NCBI RefSeq assembly: GCF_000247605.1
Contig: NC_016894.1
Coordinates: 1,240,001 to 1,304,000 of the forward strand
Source of the DNA: Acetobacterium woodii DSM 1030
Lineage (GTDB): Bacteria > Bacillota > Clostridia > Eubacteriales > Eubacteriaceae
Length of the DNA: 64,000 nt
Direction: 5' to 3'
The notes beneath the pieces were generated by a model that was not told where the DNA came from, searched no databases, and worked only from the letters and a program-made list of their open reading frames with translations. The stretch's first letter is position 1. Every line of letters begins with the position of its first letter. A program made the translations under genes and the position numbers. Below are positions 8,658 to 17,044 of the stretch, piece after piece.

Positions 8658-8727
8658 CAGTCTCTCCTTAACTTGTGTTACGGGGGCGGCTGTGTTAAAA
8701 TAATTTCAATTAAATGAAAGGAGACTG
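8658..8727 (+). promoter_or_regulatory. Leader hairpin that can hide the cooT ribosome site
   Basis: CAGTC-TC-TCCTT at 8658-8669 pairs with AAGGAGACTG at 8718-8727: 10 base pairs with a 2-base bulge. The right arm contains the ribosome-binding sequence of the gene starting at 8733. Inside, TTAAC (8668-8672) and GTTAA (8694-8698) give a competing short stem around a G/C-rich loop. This looks like translational control by the leader; no known riboswitch class was recognised. Confidence 0.5.
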
Positions 8728-8732
8728 AGAAC

Positions 8733-8930
8733 ATGTGTGAATCTTCAGCTTATATGATTACTCCTGAAGGGGAAACAAAGATTATGGACTACGTGGTGGA
8801 TATTGTTCCAAATGATGATGGTAGTTTAACGTTATCTGATTTATTGGGCGGTACTAAAATTGTTCAAGGCAAATTAAAAGAAGTAAAACTTCTTAACCAC
8901 AAAATTATCATTGAAGGATTAATGGCATAA
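8733..8930 (+). CDS. CooT family nickel-binding protein
   Basis: 65 residues starting Met-Cys, the hallmark of CooT, whose Cys2 binds nickel in a dimer. R. rubrum CooT is one of the nickel accessory proteins for CO dehydrogenase. The rest is a small beta-rich domain ending in a hydrophobic strand, as in the family. The ribosome site AAAGGAG is 9 bases upstream and can be sequestered by the leader. It is the first gene of a compact operon: the next ATG follows one base after the stop. Assignment is by length, the Met-Cys start and the context. Confidence 0.75.
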   Translation: MCESSAYMITPEGETKIMDYVVDIVPNDDGSLTLSDLLGGTKIVQGKLKEVKLLNHKIIIEGLMA

Positions 8931-8931
8931 T

Positions 8932-9354
8932 ATGAATATTGTTGTGCTAGATGGTATGGGTGGAGGGATTGGTTCCCGAATTGTTGGTATTCTCAAAGAT
9001 GAAATACCCCCGTATATTGAAATATATGGACTGGGAACGAATGCTTTGGCAACGGCAGCGATGCTAAAAAAAGGTGCTAATAAAGGTGCAACCGGAGAAA
9101 ATGCGATTGCCGTTACGGTTAAAAAAGCTGATTTTATTATAGGATCAATTGCAATGACAATTCCGAATTCGATGATGGGAGAAGTTACGCCTAAAATGGT
9201 TGAAGCCATTGGCAATAGTGACGGATTAAAAATTTATATTCCGATTCTGCCGGAAAATCATCATATTGTTTCGCTGGAAGAAAAACCATTATTACTCCAG
9301 ATCCGCGAAGCGGTGTCTTTGATTAAAAAAGAACTTAATTTGGGAGACGTCTAG
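8932..9354 (+). CDS. DUF3842 family protein
   Basis: 140 residues. The N-terminus (MNIVVLDGMGGGIGSR) has a Gly-rich turn like a nucleotide-binding loop, followed by an alpha/beta fold with GTNALATAAMLKKGANKGATGENA, which I recognise as the DUF3842 family of unknown function. It starts one base after the cooT-like stop and ends next to the start of a CooJ-domain gene, so it is co-translated with nickel-related proteins. A role in nickel delivery is inference from position only. Confidence 0.7.
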   Translation: MNIVVLDGMGGGIGSRIVGILKDEIPPYIEIYGLGTNALATAAMLKKGANKGATGENAIAVTVKKADFIIGSIAMTIPNSMMGEVTPKMVEAIGNSDGLKIYIPILPENHHIVSLEEKPLLLQIREAVSLIKKELNLGDV

Positions 9355-9573
9355 ATGGATACTCAATTAAATATGGAAAAGGAAGCGGACATTTTCAAGG
9401 TGCTTTTGGCACATTGGATTAATCATACCGGTGATCATATTGACGGCTATCAGGAATGGGCAGAAAAATTAAAAGAAACCTCTTTAGACAGTGTATCACA
9501 AGAGATTTATTTAGCAATTGATCTAATGCGCGAAGCTCAAACGAAAATTAAGGAAGCTAAGTTACGTTTCTGA
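9355..9573 (+). CDS. Small helical protein matching the C-terminal domain of the CooJ-like protein
   Basis: 72 residues. It aligns with residues 137-204 of the His-rich protein: both share the pattern LLxHW, HxxDH, Y-x2-W-x-EK and a final acidic/amphipathic helix with EA. It lacks the His tract. The ATG directly abuts the DUF3842 stop, so translation is probably coupled. It may pair with the His-rich protein or act as a metal-binding scaffold; this is inference. Confidence 0.7.
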   Translation: MDTQLNMEKEADIFKVLLAHWINHTGDHIDGYQEWAEKLKETSLDSVSQEIYLAIDLMREAQTKIKEAKLRF

Positions 9574-9625
9574 AAAGTCGTGATGTTGACAACTAAATTA
9601 ATAATGATCAACCCATGCTTGAAAG

Positions 9626-9651
9626 CAGGACTTTTTGTTCTGTTTTTTTTT
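9626..9651 (+). terminator. Terminator after the nickel operon
   Basis: 6-bp stem CAGGAC/GTTCTG with a T5 loop, followed directly by a run of T residues. A second, stronger terminator lies 45 bases on. Confidence 0.6.
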
Positions 9652-9695
9652 CGTCAGAATTGCCAAATTGTTTGAATAAACTTATCAAGGTTTGG

Positions 9696-9738
9696 AAAAG
9701 CCCAGAAAAAATGTGCATTTTTTCTGGGCTTTTTTTAT
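9696..9738. terminator. Strong, probably bidirectional terminator
   Basis: Long A/T-tipped palindrome with GCCCAG/CTGGGC core, A-run before and T-run after, so it can stop transcription from either side. Confidence 0.85.
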
Positions 9739-9744
9739 AAAAGG

Positions 9745-9774
9745 TTATACAGGTATTTATAGTTGGTGTATAAT
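9745..9774 (+). promoter_or_regulatory. Promoter of the VanY-like gene
   Basis: -35-like TTATAC (9745-9750) and perfect -10 TATAAT (9769-9774) with an 18-base spacer, 36 bases before the start codon. Confidence 0.5.
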
Positions 9775-9809
9775 AGATAATTATGACAAGAATTTAAAGA
9801 AGGTTTAGA

Positions 9810-10598
9810 ATGCGAATAAAAGATAAAAAACGTTTTGTTATTGCTTGCAGTGGTCTAGTGATATTGCTGATCTTAATCATTGTAGTTGTAATTATAGGGT
9901 TCGGTCACAAAAATAATACGAACGGCAGTGCCGATAATCAAAAGAATTTGCCGTCGTCAGCCGCACAGACACCAACTTCGAATAAATCGGAATCAGCAAC
10001 GAATTCGCCCTCAAAGTCGACTGAGACAACAATGGATATAACAACAACCGATAGTCTGACGATGTTAGTGAATAAAAATCATCCCATCCCTGAAAGTTAT
10101 GTTCCCGCTGATCTGATTACGGTTGACTTGCCATCGACGCGAGATACGCAGTTGAGGACCGTTGCAGCAGCGGGTTTAACTAAACTTTTTGATGCTGCCA
10201 GCGAGGCCGGTCTGGAATTATATTGCTGTTCCGGGTATCGTTCATACGAAACGCAATCGGAATTATATGACTGGAACGTGAGCACATATGGTGTTGAAGG
10301 TGCTGACCTTGTCAGTGCGCAACCCGGAAAAAGCGAGCATCAATTGGGTTTAGCAATGGATGTCACCAGTGCCTCGGTGGATTTTGACTTGCTGGAAAGT
10401 TTTGGCACTACCGCGGAAGGGCAATTCATTAAAGATAATGCCTATAAATATGGCTTTATTGTCAGATATCCGCAGGGGAAAACAGACATTACCGGTTATG
10501 CTTATGAACCTTGGCATCTCCGGTATCTAGGTGTTGATGTCGCGACGGACATCTATAATAGCGGAAAAACGATGGAAGAATATTTTGGCACAAACTGA
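9810..10598 (+). CDS. D-alanyl-D-alanine carboxypeptidase, VanY/M15B family
   Basis: 262 residues. A membrane segment at about residues 10-32 is followed by a Ser/Thr/Asn-rich linker (to about 75) and a zinc D,D-carboxypeptidase domain outside the cell. The metal motif SEHQLGLAMD (S-x-H-x6-D) and the later EPWHLRY (E-x2-H) are intact. It trims the terminal D-Ala of peptidoglycan peptides. It is a single gene with its own promoter and terminator; nothing nearby suggests vancomycin resistance. Confidence 0.9.
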   Translation: MRIKDKKRFVIACSGLVILLILIIVVVIIGFGHKNNTNGSADNQKNLPSSAAQTPTSNKSESATNSPSKSTETTMDITTTDSLTMLVNKNHPIPESYVPADLITVDLPSTRDTQLRTVAAAGLTKLFDAASEAGLELYCCSGYRSYETQSELYDWNVSTYGVEGADLVSAQPGKSEHQLGLAMDVTSASVDFDLLESFGTTAEGQFIKDNAYKYGFIVRYPQGKTDITGYAYEPWHLRYLGVDVATDIYNSGKTMEEYFGTN

Positions 10599-10625
10599 GT
10601 CGTTGATTTAGGATAAAAAGATTGT

Positions 10626-10655
10626 GAAAAAGGATATCTTGTGATATCCTTTTTC
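10626..10655. terminator. Terminator after the VanY-like gene
   Basis: Perfect 13-bp stem (10626-10638 with 10643-10655) and TTGT loop; the arms themselves supply A- and T-runs, so it may work both ways. Confidence 0.85.
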
Positions 10656-10682
10656 ATTGAGTTTTTATCCGATAAAAAACTA

Positions 10683-10711
10683 TTTTCAAAAAAAAGATTA
10701 TTTGGTATAAT
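10683..10711 (+). promoter_or_regulatory. Promoter of tRNA-Arg
   Basis: TTTTCA (10683-10688), 17 bases, TATAAT (10706-10711), 15 bases before the tRNA. Confidence 0.6.
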
Positions 10712-10726
10712 AAGCAGATATTTAAT

Positions 10727-10803
10727 GCGCCCGTAGCTCAGGTGGATAGAGCAGTAGTTTCCTAAACTGCGTGCCGGAGGTTCGAATCCTCTCGGGTGCA
10801 CCA
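10727..10803 (+). tRNA. tRNA-Arg (anticodon CCT)
   Basis: Complete cloverleaf: acceptor GCGCCCG/CGGGTGC, D stem GCTC/GAGC, anticodon stem GTAGT/ACTGC with loop TTCCTAA (anticodon CCT, reads AGG), T arm with GTTCGAATC, discriminator A and encoded CCA. Confidence 0.95.
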
Positions 10804-10814
10804 TTAAAAAGCTG

Positions 10815-10834
10815 ACGGCGTTGAGCCGTTTTTT
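10815..10834 (+). terminator. Terminator of tRNA-Arg
   Basis: ACGGC/GCCGT stem followed by T6. Confidence 0.75.
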
Positions 10835-10883
10835 AATTTACGTTTGGTTAGCGTTATTTTGTTTAAAATTAATTAAGAAAGTA

Positions 10884-10912
10884 TTGCAAATTGATAAAAC
10901 AAGGTTTATACT
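10884..10912 (+). promoter_or_regulatory. Promoter of the small membrane protein gene
   Basis: TTGCAA (10884-10889), 17 bases, TATACT (10907-10912). It overlaps the first codons of the longest open frame and so argues for the downstream start at 10966. Confidence 0.65.
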
Positions 10913-10965
10913 TCATAGGGCTATTAAGAAAAGAAAAAGAAAAACGTTATGATGGAGGTGAAACG

Positions 10966-11151
10966 ATGAAAAACGAAAAAAAATATCTGCTTGTTTTTAG
11001 CTTATTGCTTGTGTTTGCGTTAGTTTCACCGACTATTATTGCGTGGATTAGCATCATCCTTTCACCGCTAATTACCACGGCTGGTGTTGTTCTGGTGATC
11101 TTTATAATAACCGTTATCATTGCCTGGAAGGGTAAAATTGGTCGTAAATAG
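10966..11151 (+). CDS. Small two-segment membrane protein
   Basis: 61 residues with a Lys-rich start and two membrane segments (YLLVFSLLLVFALVSP and LITTAGVVLVIFIITVIIAW). The ATG at 10966 follows GGAGGTG; the frame is open upstream to 10891 but that part is covered by a promoter. The family is not recognised. It precedes an acetyltransferase gene but is not tightly linked to it. Confidence 0.65.
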   Translation: MKNEKKYLLVFSLLLVFALVSPTIIAWISIILSPLITTAGVVLVIFIITVIIAWKGKIGRK

Positions 11152-11223
11152 GCAGTAATACAGAGTCAGTAATAAATTAGTTTAGAATTTAATCATAAAT
11201 AATTAAATCAACAGGAGATCAAG

Positions 11224-11721
11224 TTGGAGATACGATTAGTACAAGAAAAAGATTATCAACGCGTGTTGGATATTCTTAATGAAGCGATTGCTGCCAGAAA
11301 ATTTACTGCGCAATTGTCGTTGGCAACGATGGAGATGAGAAAAGAATGGTTTATTCATCATTCGGCACCACGTCATCCGATGTTTGTTGCGGTTGTTGCG
11401 GACCAGGTGGTTGGTTGGATAACTCTGACTGAGTTTCGGGCCGGACGAGAAGGTTTTCGTTTTACTTCAGAAATCAGTTACTATATCGATAGCCGTTTTC
11501 ATCGTCAGGGAATCGGCTCGCTGCTGATGAAACGGGCGATTGAAGCTGCCAAAGAAATTGGTTTTAAGAATCTGGTGGCAGTTGTTTTTGATACGAACAT
11601 CTGCAGCCGAAAATTGGTGAAAAAACACGGTTTTAAGTTATGGGGACATATGCCGGACACCGTTGATATTGATGGCCAAAGTATTGGTTTTGATTATTGG
11701 GGATTGAAAATAGAAAAATAA
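11224..11721 (+). CDS. GNAT N-acetyltransferase
   Basis: 165 residues with the GNAT fold in the phosphinothricin-acetyltransferase-like subgroup: SEISYYIDSRFHRQGIGSLLM contains the acetyl-CoA loop R-x-QGIG (Q/R-x2-G-x-G/A), followed by the alpha-beta unit LVAVVFDTN and a C-terminal GF-x2-WG. The start is TTG at 11224, 6-7 bases after AGGAG. The substrate, probably a small amine or an amino-acid analogue, is unknown. Confidence 0.85.
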   Translation: MEIRLVQEKDYQRVLDILNEAIAARKFTAQLSLATMEMRKEWFIHHSAPRHPMFVAVVADQVVGWITLTEFRAGREGFRFTSEISYYIDSRFHRQGIGSLLMKRAIEAAKEIGFKNLVAVVFDTNICSRKLVKKHGFKLWGHMPDTVDIDGQSIGFDYWGLKIEK

Positions 11722-11774
11722 TAAATCCTACTTGATTATTATCGACGTTGCTGATATAATTTTACTGTTGTTCA

Positions 11775-11797
11775 AAAGGCTGTATGCCTTTTTTTAT
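11775..11797 (+). terminator. Terminator after the acetyltransferase
   Basis: AAAGGC/GCCTTT stem with TGTAT loop and T7. Confidence 0.75.
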
Positions 11798-11865
11798 TGG
11801 ATAAACGCGACTTGAAAAAGTTCACCAAATAAATAGAAGACGAGCAATAACAAGGAATGTTTTCA

Positions 11866-11895
11866 TTGACAAAAATAAGGTTGTTGTGGTATTCT
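11866..11895 (+). promoter_or_regulatory. Promoter of rpmG-secE-nusG
   Basis: Perfect -35 TTGACA (11866-11871), 18 bases, TATTCT (11890-11895). The roughly 75-base leader contains an imperfect hairpin built on GGGAACGTG and CATGTTCC. Confidence 0.8.
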
Positions 11896-11975
11896 ATGTT
11901 AGTGACTATGAAAATAGGGAACGTGTGCCTGCATGTTCCTGCGGGTGTTGATATAAGGATGTAGGAGGTGCTGGA

Positions 11976-12125
11976 ATGAGAGTAAAAGTTACTTTAGCAT
12001 GTACAGAATGCAAGCAAAGAAATTACGATACCATGAAAAACAAGAAAAATAACCCTGATCGTTTAGAAGTGGATAAATATTGCAAGTTTTGTAAGAAGCA
12101 TACACCACATAAAGAAACGAAATAA
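11976..12125 (+). CDS. rpmG: 50S ribosomal protein L33
   Basis: 49 residues, the normal L33 size. [17 protein letters not shown] and the later CKFCKKH give the two C-x2-C zinc pairs of the zinc-binding L33 form. Its position directly before secE and nusG is the standard one. The ribosome site GTAGGAGGTG is strong. It binds 23S rRNA near the E site. Confidence 0.96.
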   Translation: MRVKVTLACTECKQRNYDTMKNKKNNPDRLEVDKYCKFCKKHTPHKETK

Positions 12126-12143
12126 TGGATAAAGAGGGATGTC

Positions 12144-12521
12144 ATGGCAACAACTAAGAAAACTAAAAATGCCAGTAGTAAAAAAGGTAAAGAAAACACC
12201 CAAGAACAGGCACAAAAAACCGGAGATAAGGCAGCAAACCTGGTAAAAGAGGAAAAGAAAACGCCTCAATCAACGGCAAAAAATGAGAAAAAACCACAAA
12301 AGAAGTCAAACGAAAAAAATAAGCAACCAAATATTTTCCAAAGAATGGTAGGCTTTTTAAAAGGTGTTCACCATGAATTAAGAAAAGTTACCTGGTTGAC
12401 CAGAGATGAATTGCTTAAACAAACAGGCGTAGTAGCTGGTATTGTTGGGATATTCACCCTTCTCGTTTGGGTTGTTGATTCAGGATTAGGTGCACTTGCC
12501 GCGTTATTTATAAACAGATAG
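12144..12521 (+). CDS. secE: Preprotein translocase subunit SecE
   Basis: 125 residues. The conserved part is C-terminal (about residues 60-125): amphipathic helix FLKGVHHELRKVTWLTRDEL and one membrane segment. The first 60 residues are a Lys/Asn/Gln-rich low-complexity extension that makes the protein longer than the usual 60-80 residues. SecE clamps SecY in the membrane. It lies between rpmG and nusG, 14 bases before nusG. Confidence 0.95.
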   Translation: MATTKKTKNASSKKGKENTQEQAQKTGDKAANLVKEEKKTPQSTAKNEKKPQKKSNEKNKQPNIFQRMVGFLKGVHHELRKVTWLTRDELLKQTGVVAGIVGIFTLLVWVVDSGLGALAALFINR

Positions 12522-12534
12522 GTAAGGGAGAACC

Positions 12535-13071
12535 ATGGATAGTAATCAACACGAACAGGCCCAATGGTTTGTCGCACATACTTATTCCGGTTACGAGAAT
12601 AAGGTCAAAGCAAGCATTGAAGCCACAGTAGAAAACAGAAATATGGAGGACGTGATCCTAGAAGTTCAGGTTCCCGTACAGGAAGTAGTCGAAAGCAAAA
12701 ACGGCAAAAAAGTCGTTAAAGAAAAGAAACTATTTCCAGGTTATGTCATGATCAAAATGTTCATGACTGATGATTCATGGTATGTTGTCCGAAATACCCG
12801 TGGTGTTACCGGGTTTGTTGGTCCTGCTTCAAAACCTGTGCCATTGTCCAAGTCTGAACTTAAGAGTATGGGCATTCGTCAGCAACGTGTGGAAATAAGT
12901 ATGCACGTTGGCGAAGAAATTAAGGTTATTGAAGGGCCATTAGAAGGGTTCACCGGTGTTATTGAAGAAGTACATGCTGAGAAATCAAAGGTTAAGGTCA
13001 ATGTTTCCATGTTTGGTCGGGATACACCCGCTGAACTGGGATTTGAACAAATAGAAAAATTAAACACTTAA
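12535..13071 (+). CDS. nusG: Transcription termination/antitermination factor NusG
   Basis: 178 residues: N-terminal NGN domain (AQWFVAHTYSGYENKVKASIE, FPGYVMIKMFM) and C-terminal KOW domain (EGPLEGFTGVIEEVH). NusG binds RNA polymerase and links it to Rho or the ribosome. The ribosome site GGTAAGGGAG is clear. It follows secE and precedes rplK as usual. Confidence 0.97.
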   Translation: MDSNQHEQAQWFVAHTYSGYENKVKASIEATVENRNMEDVILEVQVPVQEVVESKNGKKVVKEKKLFPGYVMIKMFMTDDSWYVVRNTRGVTGFVGPASKPVPLSKSELKSMGIRQQRVEISMHVGEEIKVIEGPLEGFTGVIEEVHAEKSKVKVNVSMFGRDTPAELGFEQIEKLNT

Positions 13072-13141
13072 GGAAAAAACTATTCTTCATGCTACTCCAA
13101 TAGGAGAAAAAATACTATATTAAAATGAAGGAGGTGTTAAT

Positions 13142-13567
13142 ATGGCAAAAAAAGTAATGGGACTTATCAAATTACAAATTCCTGCCGGAAAAGCAACACC
13201 AGCACCACCAGTTGGACCTGCATTAGGTCAACATGGGGTTAATATTATGGGATTCTGTAAAGAATTCAACGCAAAAACTGCAAATGAAGCAGGGATGATT
13301 ATTCCTGTTGTAATCACTGTTTATCAGGATCGTTCTTACTCATTTATTACAAAAACACCACCAGCTGCGATTCTTTTAAAGAAAATTGCTGGCATTGAGT
13401 CTGGATCGAGTGTGCCAAACAAGACGAAGGTCGCTAAGGTTACAACTGAACAATTAAGAGAAATTGCAACCTTAAAAATGCCGGATTTAAATGCGGCATC
13501 TGTTGAATCAGCGATGAAAATGATCGCTGGAACTGCCCGTAGCATGGGTATCACAATCGAAGAATAA
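13142..13567 (+). CDS. rplK: 50S ribosomal protein L11
   Basis: 141 residues, the normal length. The Pro-rich N-terminal domain ([21 protein letters not shown]) and the C-terminal rRNA-binding domain ending in [12 protein letters not shown] are both intact. L11 shapes the GTPase centre of the 50S subunit. GAAGGAGGTG is the ribosome site. Confidence 0.98.
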   Translation: MAKKVMGLIKLQIPAGKATPAPPVGPALGQHGVNIMGFCKEFNAKTANEAGMIIPVVITVYQDRSYSFITKTPPAAILLKKIAGIESGSSVPNKTKVAKVTTEQLREIATLKMPDLNAASVESAMKMIAGTARSMGITIEE

Positions 13568-13627
13568 TTTTAGAAGGTAGAATACCTTAAGTGGGAGGGA
13601 AACCGCTATTACCACAAGGAGGCACAG

Positions 13628-14317
13628 ATGAAAAAAGGAAAAAAATATCAAGACTTAGTTAAAAGCTTTGATAAGCAGGAATTATTTGAACTTGATGCAG
13701 CTATTGCCCAAGTTAAAAAACTTGCAACAGCAAAGTTTGATGAAACCATTGAATTGCATGTAAAATTGGGTGTTGACTCACGTCATGCAGATCAACAGGT
13801 GCGTGGAGCAATCGTTTTACCACATGGTACCGGTAAATCTGTAAAGGTTCTTGTTATTGCCAAAGGCGATAAATTAAAAGAAGCTGAAGAAGCTGGGGCA
13901 GATTTCTTTGGTGAAGACGATATGATTGATAAAATTCAAAAAGAAAACTGGTTTGATTTTGATGTTATGATTGCTACTCCAGATATGATGGGTAAGGTTG
14001 GTCGTTTAGGTCGAGTTTTAGGACCTAAAGGTTTAATGCCAAATCCAAAATCAGGAACGGTAACCATGGATGTTGCCAGAGCAGTTGCTGATACAAAAGC
14101 AGGTAAAGTTGAGTATCGTTTGGACAAAACCAATATTATTCATGTTATTATCGGTAAAGCATCTTTTACGGAAGAAGCTTTAAAAGAAAACATGATGGTA
14201 TTATTGGATACTGTTAAAAAAGCGAAACCGGCGGCATCTAAAGGTCAATACTTTAGAAGTGTTACCCTGGCAAGTACCATGAGTCCTGGAGTTAAGGTCA
14301 ATACCGGAAAAATCTAG
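13628..14317 (+). CDS. rplA: 50S ribosomal protein L1
   Basis: 229 residues with the L1 signature ([20 protein letters not shown]) in domain II. L1 forms the L1 stalk that moves E-site tRNA and, in many bacteria, represses its own rplK-rplA message. It is followed by the L10 promoter and leader. Confidence 0.98.
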   Translation: MKKGKKYQDLVKSFDKQELFELDAAIAQVKKLATAKFDETIELHVKLGVDSRHADQQVRGAIVLPHGTGKSVKVLVIAKGDKLKEAEEAGADFFGEDDMIDKIQKENWFDFDVMIATPDMMGKVGRLGRVLGPKGLMPNPKSGTVTMDVARAVADTKAGKVEYRLDKTNIIHVIIGKASFTEEALKENMMVLLDTVKKAKPAASKGQYFRSVTLASTMSPGVKVNTGKI

Positions 14318-14352
14318 GAGTTTATTTATTTAATGATAGACTCTAAAACAAC

Positions 14353-14381
14353 TTGACATAGAAAATGACAAATGATACAAT
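14353..14381 (+). promoter_or_regulatory. Promoter of rplJ-rplL
   Basis: TTGACA (14353-14358), exactly 17 bases, TACAAT (14376-14381); near consensus. Confidence 0.88.
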
Positions 14382-14387
14382 ATCATA

Positions 14388-14512
14388 GTTATTAAAGACA
14401 CATTCATCCATAGACAGTAGGTCTGTAAATCCTACCGAGGTTGAAGAGAAAAAAGCTTAATGAATGATAGAGCTCTCTTCACACTGTGGAGTGAGCTTTT
14501 TTGATACAATTT
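14388..14512 (+). promoter_or_regulatory. Ribosomal protein L10 leader
   Basis: The 150-base untranslated region before rplJ has the expected pieces of the L10(L12)4 autoregulatory leader: paired segments around GACAGTAGGTCTG and CCTACCGAGG, then AGAGCTCTCTTCACACTGTGGAGTGAGC and T6, which can act as an attenuator. The identification is by position and pattern, not by covariance search. Confidence 0.75.
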
Positions 14513-14535
14513 TTAAAAGGAGGTGCAGATAATAC

Positions 14536-15057
14536 ATGCCAAAGATTGAAGTAAAACAAGTGATTGTACAAGAAATTGCTGAAAAGTTTCGTAATGCACA
14601 AACCGCAGTTCTTGTTGACTATCGTGGCTTAAATGTTGAAGAAGTGACTGAATTACGTGCTCAGGCCCGAGCAGCTGGCGTTGACTACAAGGTTTATAAA
14701 AACTCAATGATGCGGTTTGCTGCTAAGGAAACCGGATTTGAAGGTTTGCTAGATGTTTTGGTTGGACCAACTGCAATTGCGTTCTGTGATACAGATCCGG
14801 TTGCCCCGGCAAAACTAATCAGTGAATTTGCTAAAAAACATAAAGCTTTAGAGATTAAAGCAGGTATGGTTGAGGGTAAGGTTTTAGACGTTAAAGGCGT
14901 ACAGGAACTTGCCGAATTACCATCACGAGAAGTATTGGTTGCCAAGGTTCTTGGTACCTTAAACGCACCAATTTCAGGTTTTGTTAATGTACTTAACGGA
15001 AACATGCGGGGATTGGTTGTCGCATTAAATGCGATTGCAGAACAAAAACAAGCATAA
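14536..15057 (+). CDS. rplJ: 50S ribosomal protein L10
   Basis: 173 residues with the L10 N-terminal rRNA-binding domain (AQTAVLVDYRGLNVEEVTELR, YKVYKNSMMRFA) and the C-terminal helix that carries L7/L12 dimers. It is the regulatory protein of the L10 leader. AAAAGGAGGTG is the ribosome site. Confidence 0.98.
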   Translation: MPKIEVKQVIVQEIAEKFRNAQTAVLVDYRGLNVEEVTELRAQARAAGVDYKVYKNSMMRFAAKETGFEGLLDVLVGPTAIAFCDTDPVAPAKLISEFAKKHKALEIKAGMVEGKVLDVKGVQELAELPSREVLVAKVLGTLNAPISGFVNVLNGNMRGLVVALNAIAEQKQA

Positions 15058-15106
15058 TTAAAAAGACAAATTAAATCATAGAAAGAATATTTGGAGGTTT
15101 TATAAA

Positions 15107-15490
15107 ATGGCAAGTGAAAAAGTAACACAATTAATTGAAGACGTAAAAGTTTTAACGGTATTAGAATTATCTGAACTGGTTAAAGCATTAGAAGAAGAAT
15201 TCGGCGTAAGTGCTGCTGCTCCGATGGCTATGATGGCTGCTCCAGCAGCTGGTGGTGCAACTGAAGAAGCAGAAGAAAAAACGGAATTTGATGTCGTTTT
15301 AGCAGCTGCTGGCGATCAAAAAATCAAAGTAATCAAAGTTGTTCGTGAATTAACTGGCTTAGGCTTAAAAGAAGCAAAAGCATTAGTTGACGAAGCTCCA
15401 AAAGCTATTAAAGAAGGCGCTACAAAAGACGAAGCAGCTGAAATTAAAGCTAAAATTGAAGAAGTTGGCGGAAGCGTCGAAGTAAAATAA
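15107..15490 (+). CDS. rplL: 50S ribosomal protein L7/L12
   Basis: 127 residues: N-terminal dimerisation helices, an Ala/Met-rich hinge (about 35-55) and the C-terminal factor-binding domain ([32 protein letters not shown] begins this). It recruits translation GTPases. Terminator follows within 20 bases. Confidence 0.98.
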   Translation: MASEKVTQLIEDVKVLTVLELSELVKALEEEFGVSAAAPMAMMAAPAAGGATEEAEEKTEFDVVLAAAGDQKIKVIKVVRELTGLGLKEAKALVDEAPKAIKEGATKDEAAEIKAKIEEVGGSVEVK

Positions 15491-15507
15491 TTACTCGATA
15501 ACCACTA

Positions 15508-15538
15508 AAAATCACTTGCTTGCGCAGGTGATTTTTTT
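15508..15538 (+). terminator. Terminator after rplL
   Basis: ATCACTTGC/GCAGGTGAT 9-bp stem (one G-T pair), TTGC loop and T7. Confidence 0.88.
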
Positions 15539-15573
15539 GTTTAACAGACAAAAATGTCTGAGAAAGAAAAAAA

Positions 15574-17025
15574 ATGGGAAAGAAACAAACAAATCAAGTG
15601 AAAGAAATTACCCCAATGGCGGTAGATTTTCCTCAATGGTACACAGATGTTATTTCTAAAACAGAATTGGTGGATTATTCTCCGGTAAAAGGGTTTATGG
15701 TCATCCGTCCTTATGGTTATGCCATCTGGGAACGAATTCAAAGCGCATATGACAAACGATTTAAAGAGACCGGCCATGAAAATATGTATTTTCCCCTTTT
15801 AATTCCCGAGAGCTTATTAACCAAAGAGGCCGAGCATGTTGAGGGGTTTGCACCTGAAGTTGCTTGGGTAACTCATGGCGGTGGCAAAGAATTAGCGGAA
15901 CGATTGGCAGTCCGTCCCACTTCAGAAACGATCATTTGCAGTATGTATTCGAAGTGGCTGAACTCTTATCGTCAACTTCCTTTTTTGTATAACCAATGGT
16001 GTTCCGTGGTGCGTTGGGAAAAAACAACCCGACCTTTTTTAAGAACTTCAGAATTTTTATGGCAAGAAGGCCATACCTTGCATGAAACACCAGAAGAAGC
16101 CCAAACCGAAACGATGCAGATGTTAGAAATTTATCGCGAAATAGCGGAGAACTACATGGCGATGCCAATGATCGTGGGACAAAAAAGTGAAAAAGAAAAA
16201 TTTGCCGGAGCTGATGCAACCTATACCATGGAAGCCTTGATGCACGATGGTCAAGCCCTGCAATCAGGAACATCACATAATCTGGGCCAACATTTTACGA
16301 AAGCTTTCGATATTACCTATTTGGATCGAAATAACGAGCAGTCATATCCGTATCATACTTCCTGGGGGGTTTCAACCCGGTTAATTGGCGGCATTATCAT
16401 GGTTCATGGCGATGATAATGGACTTGTTTTACCACCGATGATTGCCCCGATTCAGGTCGTTGTGATTCCGGTTGCACAACATAAAGAGGGTGTGTTGGAT
16501 AAAGCCAGAGAAATTAAAAATACGCTGGCGGCTGATTTCAGAGTAAAATTAGATGACCTTGATGGTAATTCACCGGGTTGGAAATTTAATCAGTGGGAAA
16601 TGAAAGGGGTGCCAATTCGTCTGGAAATCGGACCGCGCGATATTGAAAATGGCCAATGTGTCCTGGCTCGCCGCGATACGGGCGAAAAAATTCAAGTTAG
16701 TCTTGACGGTATTACGGAAGCGGTTGATCAATTATTAAAGGAAATTCAGACTAATTTATTTAATAAAGCGTTAAAAATGCGCGAAGAAAAAACCTCTACC
16801 GCTGAAAATATTGATGAATTCAAAAAAAATCTTAAAGAAAATCCTGGTTTTATTAAAGCAATGTGGTGTGGCGATCGCAGCTGCGAAGATAACATTAAAG
16901 AAGAAACGGGTGCTTCGATCCGTTGTGTTCCATTTGATCATGAACAGGAAGTTTTATACGAAGGTCAATGTGTCTGTTGTGGAAAGCCAGCCGGAAAAAT
17001 GGCTTATTTCGCCCGAGCTTATTAG
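15574..17025 (+). CDS. proS: Prolyl-tRNA synthetase, type 3
   Basis: 483 residues, the short archaeal/eukaryotic-like ProRS without the bacterial INS editing domain. Class II motifs are visible: RPTSETIIC (motif 2 neighbourhood), [16 protein letters not shown] and the anticodon-binding domain after about residue 280. The C-terminal zinc-like domain has C-x4-C, C-V-C-C and the typical terminal Tyr (FARAY). The ribosome site is weak (GAGAAAG), and a small hairpin CAGACA/TGTCTG lies just upstream of it. Confidence 0.96.
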   Translation: MGKKQTNQVKEITPMAVDFPQWYTDVISKTELVDYSPVKGFMVIRPYGYAIWERIQSAYDKRFKETGHENMYFPLLIPESLLTKEAEHVEGFAPEVAWVTHGGGKELAERLAVRPTSETIICSMYSKWLNSYRQLPFLYNQWCSVVRWEKTTRPFLRTSEFLWQEGHTLHETPEEAQTETMQMLEIYREIAENYMAMPMIVGQKSEKEKFAGADATYTMEALMHDGQALQSGTSHNLGQHFTKAFDITYLDRNNEQSYPYHTSWGVSTRLIGGIIMVHGDDNGLVLPPMIAPIQVVVIPVAQHKEGVLDKAREIKNTLAADFRVKLDDLDGNSPGWKFNQWEMKGVPIRLEIGPRDIENGQCVLARRDTGEKIQVSLDGITEAVDQLLKEIQTNLFNKALKMREEKTSTAENIDEFKKNLKENPGFIKAMWCGDRSCEDNIKEETGASIRCVPFDHEQEVLYEGQCVCCGKPAGKMAYFARAY

Positions 17026-17044
17026 AAAGACTGCGTGTGGAAAA

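Noticed and set aside
8655-8732. NiCo (czcD) riboswitch in the cooT leader
   Set aside because: The conserved four-way-junction segments of that class are not visible; only the ribosome-site pairing is supported.
15554-15573. Upstream ATG as proS start
   Set aside because: It is not in frame with proS (20 bases upstream).
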